A DNA stretch of 64,000 nt. Source: Paenibacillus sp. (GTDB lineage Bacteria > Bacillota > Bacilli > Paenibacillales > YIM-B00363). The notes below the pieces were generated by a model. It made no database searches. It saw only the letters and a list, made by a program, of their open reading frames with translations, and was not told where the DNA came from. The first letter of the stretch is position 1, and each line of letters opens with the position of its first letter. The translations under genes and the position numbers were made by a program. The stretch lies in assembly GCF_031177825.1 (NCBI RefSeq), contig NZ_JAPSKE010000001.1:310001-374000 (forward strand), in the 5' to 3' direction. This document shows positions 61,125-64,000 of the stretch, in pieces.

Positions 61125-61478
61125 TTGTTCATGCTGCTTCTTAAATTTCTGCTCGTCCCTGCGCTCGTCGGCTTAGCCGACGTCATGATGGCGGACTTGT
61201 TCTTCCCGACGGCATGGTCCATCGTCCTGATCGGCCTTGCGCTGGCCGCCGTCGGTCTCGTCATGGAATCGGCGATGCTGCGGCGAGGCACGTTATGGCT
61301 CACGACGGCCGCCGATTGGGCCGTCGCGGCGGGCGGCATCTACATCGCCCAGTACCTCTTCGACGGAGCGTACGTCAGCACCGTCGCCGCGCTGCTCGCC
61401 GGGGGGTTGATCGCGATCCCGGAATATTTCGCGCATCGTTCGGCGATCGAGCGAATGAGCCGCAGACGACGGCATTAA
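61125..61478 (+). CDS. DUF2512 membrane protein (YndM-like)
   Basis: 117 residues from a TTG at 61125, with TGGGGGGTATTCCA ahead; an ATG two codons later is the alternative. Four membrane segments (LLLKFLLVPALVGLADV, WSIVLIGLALAAVGLVM, TTAADWAVAAGGIYIAQYL, YVSTVAALLAGGLIAIPEYF) and a basic tail match the DUF2512 family, which is restricted to Bacillales and of unknown function. Single gene. Confidence 0.8.
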   Translation: MFMLLLKFLLVPALVGLADVMMADLFFPTAWSIVLIGLALAAVGLVMESAMLRRGTLWLTTAADWAVAAGGIYIAQYLFDGAYVSTVAALLAGGLIAIPEYFAHRSAIERMSRRRRH

Positions 61479-61482
61479 TAAA

Positions 61483-61536
61483 AGGACCGCGCGACGATTC
61501 GCATCGATCTTCGATGCCGATCCTCGTACGGTCCTT
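61483..61536. terminator. Bidirectional terminator between the DUF2512 and dfrA genes
   Basis: AAGGACCG pairs with CGGTCCTT, and inner GCATCGA pairs with TCGATGC. The flanking T run is weak, so its strength is uncertain. Confidence 0.55.
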
Positions 61537-61540
61537 CGCG

Positions 61541-62032
61541 TTATTTCTTCCGATATTCGAGAAAACGATAAGCGTACGGATTGGCCGTATTCGTCGGCCC
61601 CGGTTGTTCCCAGACGACGCTCCATTCCCCTTCGTTCCACGCCGGGAACACGGTATCGCCGTCCCAGGCGTGTTCGATCCGCGTCAAATACATCGCGTTC
61701 GCGAACGGCAGGAACGCTTCGTAGACGACGCCTCCGCCGATGACGCATAACCGGCTCGCGTCCGCCGTCATCGCGAGCGCCGCTTCGACCGAATCGGCCG
61801 TCTCGACGCCTTCGGCCGAGAAGCTCGGATCCCGCGTCAGCACGATGTTCCGGCGTCCCGGGAGCGGCCGGCCGATCGATTCGTACGTCTTCCTGCCCAT
61901 AACGACCGGGTTGCCCTTCGTGATGTTCCGAAAAAATTGCATATCCTCCGGCAACCGCCAGAGCAGCTTATTGTCCCGTCCGATGATCCGGTGCTCGTCC
62001 ATCGCGGCGACGAGCGCGATTTCCACCGCCAT
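61541..62032 (-). CDS. dfrA: Dihydrofolate reductase
   Basis: 163 residues beginning MAVEIALVAAMDEHRIIGRDN. The active-site acid is in WRLPEDMQFF, the NADPH-binding VMGRKTYESIG and IGGGVVYEAFLP are intact, and TRIEHAWDGDTVFP is typical of Gram-positive enzymes. It regenerates tetrahydrofolate after the thymidylate synthase reaction; thyA is 14 bp upstream in the same operon. Confidence 0.95.
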   Translation of the reverse strand: MAVEIALVAAMDEHRIIGRDNKLLWRLPEDMQFFRNITKGNPVVMGRKTYESIGRPLPGRRNIVLTRDPSFSAEGVETADSVEAALAMTADASRLCVIGGGVVYEAFLPFANAMYLTRIEHAWDGDTVFPAWNEGEWSVVWEQPGPTNTANPYAYRFLEYRKK

Positions 62033-62046
62033 GTTTCTCCGCCTCC

Positions 62047-63012
62047 TTACACCGCTACAGGCGCTTTAATCGCCGGGTGCGGGTCGTAGCCGATCAACTC
62101 GAGGTCGTCCATGTCGAAGTCGAACACGGAGCGCGCTTCGGGGTTCAGCCGCAGCGTCGGCAGCGGCCTCGGCTCGCGTTCGAGTTGAATCGCGATTTGA
62201 TCGAGATGATTCATGTAAATATGCGCATCTCCGATCGTATGCACGAAGTCGCCGACGGCAAGGCCGCATTCCTTCGCGACGAGATGCGTCAACAGCGCGT
62301 AGCTCGCAATGTTGAACGGGATGCCTAAGAACGTATCCCCGCTCCGCTGGTACAGTTGGCAGGACAGCTTCCCGTCGGCGACGTAAAATTGATACAGCGT
62401 ATGGCACGGCGGAAGCGCGGCCCGCTGCGGGGCGACGTCCTCCGGCGACCAGCTGGACACGATCAGGCGGCGCGAATCGGGATTGCGCTTGATTTCCTCG
62501 ATCACGTTCTTCAACTGATCGATCGTCTCGCCGCGCGACGTCTCCCACCGGCGCCATTGCTTCCCGTACACGTTGCCCAGATCGCCGTATTTCGCCGCGA
62601 AGCCGTCGTCCTCGAGCACCCGCCGCTTGAACGACTCCATCTCCGCTTGATACAGCGCGTTGAACGCTTCGTCGCGCGGGGCGCGCAGACCGAAATTCGT
62701 CATATCCGGACCCGCGTATTCCTCGCTCTCGACCCATTTCTTGAATGCCCACTCGTTCCAAATATTGTTCTTATGCCGCAGCAAATAACGGATGTTCGTG
62801 TCGCCTTTAATGAACCAGAGCAGCTCGCTGGCGATCAGCTTGAAGGAAACGCGTTTCGTCGTCAGGAGCGGGAAGCCTTCGTTCAGATCGAACCGCATCT
62901 GATACCCGAACGAAGAGATCGTTCCCGTGCCCGTCCGGTCTCCCTTGCGATCGCCTCTCTCGAGAAGGTGTTTCAGAAGAGATAAATATTCGTTTTCGCT
63001 GGCGCTCATCAT
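62047..63012 (-). CDS. thyA: Thymidylate synthase
   Basis: 321 residues from the ATG at 63012, behind GGAGGGAAACC; the following ATG (63009) is also possible. It is the long class, with an insertion of about 50 residues between 90 and 140 ([20 protein letters not shown]), as in Lactobacillus. The nucleophile Cys is in [11 protein letters not shown], and the folate-binding [19 protein letters not shown] and [16 protein letters not shown] are complete. It methylates dUMP using methylene-tetrahydrofolate, so flux from the glycine cleavage system reaches DNA synthesis here. Confidence 0.95.
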   Translation of the reverse strand: MMSASENEYLSLLKHLLERGDRKGDRTGTGTISSFGYQMRFDLNEGFPLLTTKRVSFKLIASELLWFIKGDTNIRYLLRHKNNIWNEWAFKKWVESEEYAGPDMTNFGLRAPRDEAFNALYQAEMESFKRRVLEDDGFAAKYGDLGNVYGKQWRRWETSRGETIDQLKNVIEEIKRNPDSRRLIVSSWSPEDVAPQRAALPPCHTLYQFYVADGKLSCQLYQRSGDTFLGIPFNIASYALLTHLVAKECGLAVGDFVHTIGDAHIYMNHLDQIAIQLEREPRPLPTLRLNPEARSVFDFDMDDLELIGYDPHPAIKAPVAV

Positions 63013-63045
63013 GGTTTCCCTCCGGACTTGGATATTCATCCCCAC

Positions 63046-63053
63046 ATTATAAC
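63046..63053 (-). promoter_or_regulatory. Extended -10 promoter of thyA
   Basis: In minus sense TGTTATAAT (TATAAT at 63046-63051, with the TG one base before it), 34 bp ahead of the start. The -35 is poor, as is common for extended -10 promoters. Confidence 0.55.
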
Positions 63054-63130
63054 ACATCGCTTCCTCGTAGACAGAGGCGGAACGCTCTATTAGAATATGT
63101 TATACAAAATAGAATCGCGAGGAACGACGC

Positions 63131-63325
63131 ATGACCGAATCGAGCCGAATCAACTGCATGAAGTGCCGCCATTACTACGTGACCTGGGAGCCGCAGTACC
63201 CGCGTGGCTGCAGAGCCTACGGCTTCAAGACGAGACAGATGCCCAGCGTCACGGTATTGTCGTCTTCCGGGCGGCCTTGCTTGCAATACGAGGAGAAGTC
63301 CGTCCAGCCCCCGGCGAAAAAGTAA
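63131..63325 (+). CDS. Small Cys-rich conserved protein, 64 aa
   Basis: Starts MTESSRINCMKCRHYYVTW behind GCGAGGAACGACGC. CMKC near residues 9-12, a lone Cys in RGCRAYGFKT and one in RPCLQYEEK give four Cys suited to a zinc or iron-sulfur site, with conserved MPSV between them. This compact family is widespread in Firmicutes and is sometimes misnamed uracil-DNA glycosylase in databases; no glycosylase motif is present. Divergent from thyA, with its own terminator. Confidence 0.75.
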   Translation: MTESSRINCMKCRHYYVTWEPQYPRGCRAYGFKTRQMPSVTVLSSSGRPCLQYEEKSVQPPAKK

Positions 63326-63346
63326 AAGCCTCCGCTCGGAGGCTTT
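63325..63346 (+). terminator. Terminator of the small Cys protein gene
   Basis: AAAGCCTCCG / CGGAGGCTTT is a perfect 10-bp stem with a CT loop and is followed by ATGCTTTG. It touches the stop codon of the convergent gene. Confidence 0.7.
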
Positions 63347-63863
63347 ATGCTTTGTCGTCGTAATACCGGTGCGCCGCTTCGATCCGGTCCCCGATTTCGA
63401 TCAGCCCGTACGAATACCGCGGCTGCCGCCGCTTGTCCGTCGGCGAACCGGGGTTGAACAACAGCACCCCGTCCGGCGACATCTCGTAATAAGGCACGTG
63501 CGAGTGACCGAATACGACGATGTCGACGGGGTCGTCCCGGAAGCTGATCGCCGCCTTGGCTTCGGTCGACCGTCCGGGACCGTCGTGGCCGTGAACGAGG
63601 CCGATCCGGCGCCCGCCCGCCTCCACGATCTTGCGATACCCGAAGCGTCGCACGATGTCCATGCCGTCGTTGTTGCCCGCGACCGCTTCCAGCGGCGCGA
63701 CGGCCTCGAGCAGCGGCACGACCGCCGGATCGGTGAAATCGCCGGCGTGAAGCAGCAGATCGACGCCGCGCAGGCCTTCTACGAGAAGATCCGGAAGCTT
63801 CGCGCCGCGGGAAAACATATGGGTGTCGGAGACGACCCCGATCCGAAGCGGCGCGTTCCGCAT
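63345..63863 (-). CDS. YfcE/MJ0936-type metallophosphodiesterase
   Basis: 172 residues from the ATG at 63863, which overlaps the upstream stop as TAATG. Metal ligands are all present: GVVSDTH (Asp and His), HAGDFTD, GNND, HGHDGP and GHSHVPY. The fold is that of the small calcineurin-like phosphatases that hydrolyse phosphodiesters, often 2',3'-cyclic nucleotides, in vitro. A longer start is possible but would overlap the neighbour's frame. Cytoplasmic. Confidence 0.88.
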   Translation of the reverse strand: MRNAPLRIGVVSDTHMFSRGAKLPDLLVEGLRGVDLLLHAGDFTDPAVVPLLEAVAPLEAVAGNNDGMDIVRRFGYRKIVEAGGRRIGLVHGHDGPGRSTEAKAAISFRDDPVDIVVFGHSHVPYYEMSPDGVLLFNPGSPTDKRRQPRYSYGLIEIGDRIEAAHRYYDDKA

Positions 63864-64000
63864 TAGTCGAGCACCGCCTGGATATGCTTCTTCGTCACGG
63901 ACCAGTGGGACGTCGCCCAATACTTCGCCTTGTCCTTCACTAAGATCATCTGCGGCGACTCGTGCTTCACGGCGAGATCCTCCGCGATCTTGTTCGAGAC
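63863..64000 (-). CDS. ytxJ: C-terminal end of a YtxJ-like bacilliredoxin protein (partial)
   Basis: The last 45 codons run to the window edge; the stop TAA is at 63863-63865. The visible end reads VSNKIAEDLAVKHESPQMIL, followed by VKDKAKYWATSHWSVT and a final helix. This is the signature of the YtxJ (BrxC) family, where the preceding part holds a redox Cys that reacts with bacillithiol. The catalytic Cys is outside the window, so activity cannot be judged. Confidence 0.75.
   Translation of the reverse strand, partial: VSNKIAEDLAVKHESPQMILVKDKAKYWATSHWSVTKKHIQAVLD

Noticed and set aside
63131..63325. Naming the small Cys protein a uracil-DNA glycosylase
   Set aside because: There is no glycosylase fold or motif in 64 residues; the name seems to be propagated error.

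Overview
The window looks like chromosomal DNA from a high-GC, endospore-forming Firmicute of the Paenibacillaceae (Paenibacillus/Cohnella-like). The reasons are an alpha/beta-type small acid-soluble spore protein with a sigma-G-type -10, a YhfH-type mini zinc ribbon, a YtxJ-type bacilliredoxin end, an LTA synthase, HelD, a DUF2087 regulator, strong AGGAGG-type ribosome binding sites with frequent TTG and GTG starts, and many hairpin-plus-T terminators. No tRNA, rRNA, CRISPR array, prophage or insertion sequence was seen. GC-rich coding strands create many long antisense frames, which are left out.

Layout. 1-6900: a truncated gene, a YhfH-like protein, a fused-subunit 2-oxoacid:ferredoxin oxidoreductase operon, an HD-GYP protein and a LuxR-type response regulator. 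7100-12300: a DUF445 membrane protein, an APH-like kinase, the KtrAB potassium uptake pair and two unrecognised small genes. 12388-15751: HelD, a broken Ca2+/H+ antiporter gene and Mug DNA glycosylase. 15860-20245: a tandem glycine riboswitch driving gcvT-gcvPA-gcvPB. 20248-23194: a GIY-YIG protein and a zinc-finger/HTH/DUF2087 regulator with its own dyad-rich promoter, then an orphan sugar-type binding protein. 23261-28580: threonine dehydratase coupled to a DUF2252 protein, a sirtuin, and acetyl-CoA synthetase behind a cre-like repeat. 28854-31957: a NEW3-domain exported protein with its ABC ATPase and permease. 32301-39591: a patatin-like lipase, a UPF0173 hydrolase, pullulanase, an SASP with a 51-residue partner, an L,D-transpeptidase apparently initiated at ATT, and an orphan Opp-type permease pair.

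39763-46328 is a maltodextrin cluster (binding protein, two permeases, lipoprotein amylase) divergent from a LacI-type regulator. Operator-like palindromes lie on both sides of the shared region, and a 14-bp hairpin sits between the binding protein and the permeases. 46502-53555 holds LTA synthase, a glycosyltransferase/MFS pair, small hydrolases, MoaB and a UPF0316 protein. 53565-59717 is one tightly packed run, ehuBCDA-ectABC-ectD, joining ectoine uptake, synthesis and hydroxylation. 60071-64000 holds an SDR, a DUF2512 protein, thyA-dfrA, a small cysteine protein, a phosphodiesterase and the end of a ytxJ-like gene.

Two intergenic regions (about 21567-21720 and 32056-32232) carry inverted copies of one composite repeat: groups of hairpin-like subunits of about 23 bp flanking a 38-bp spacer. 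This is the best candidate for something undescribed. The ehu-ect operon is the most coherent physiological system.
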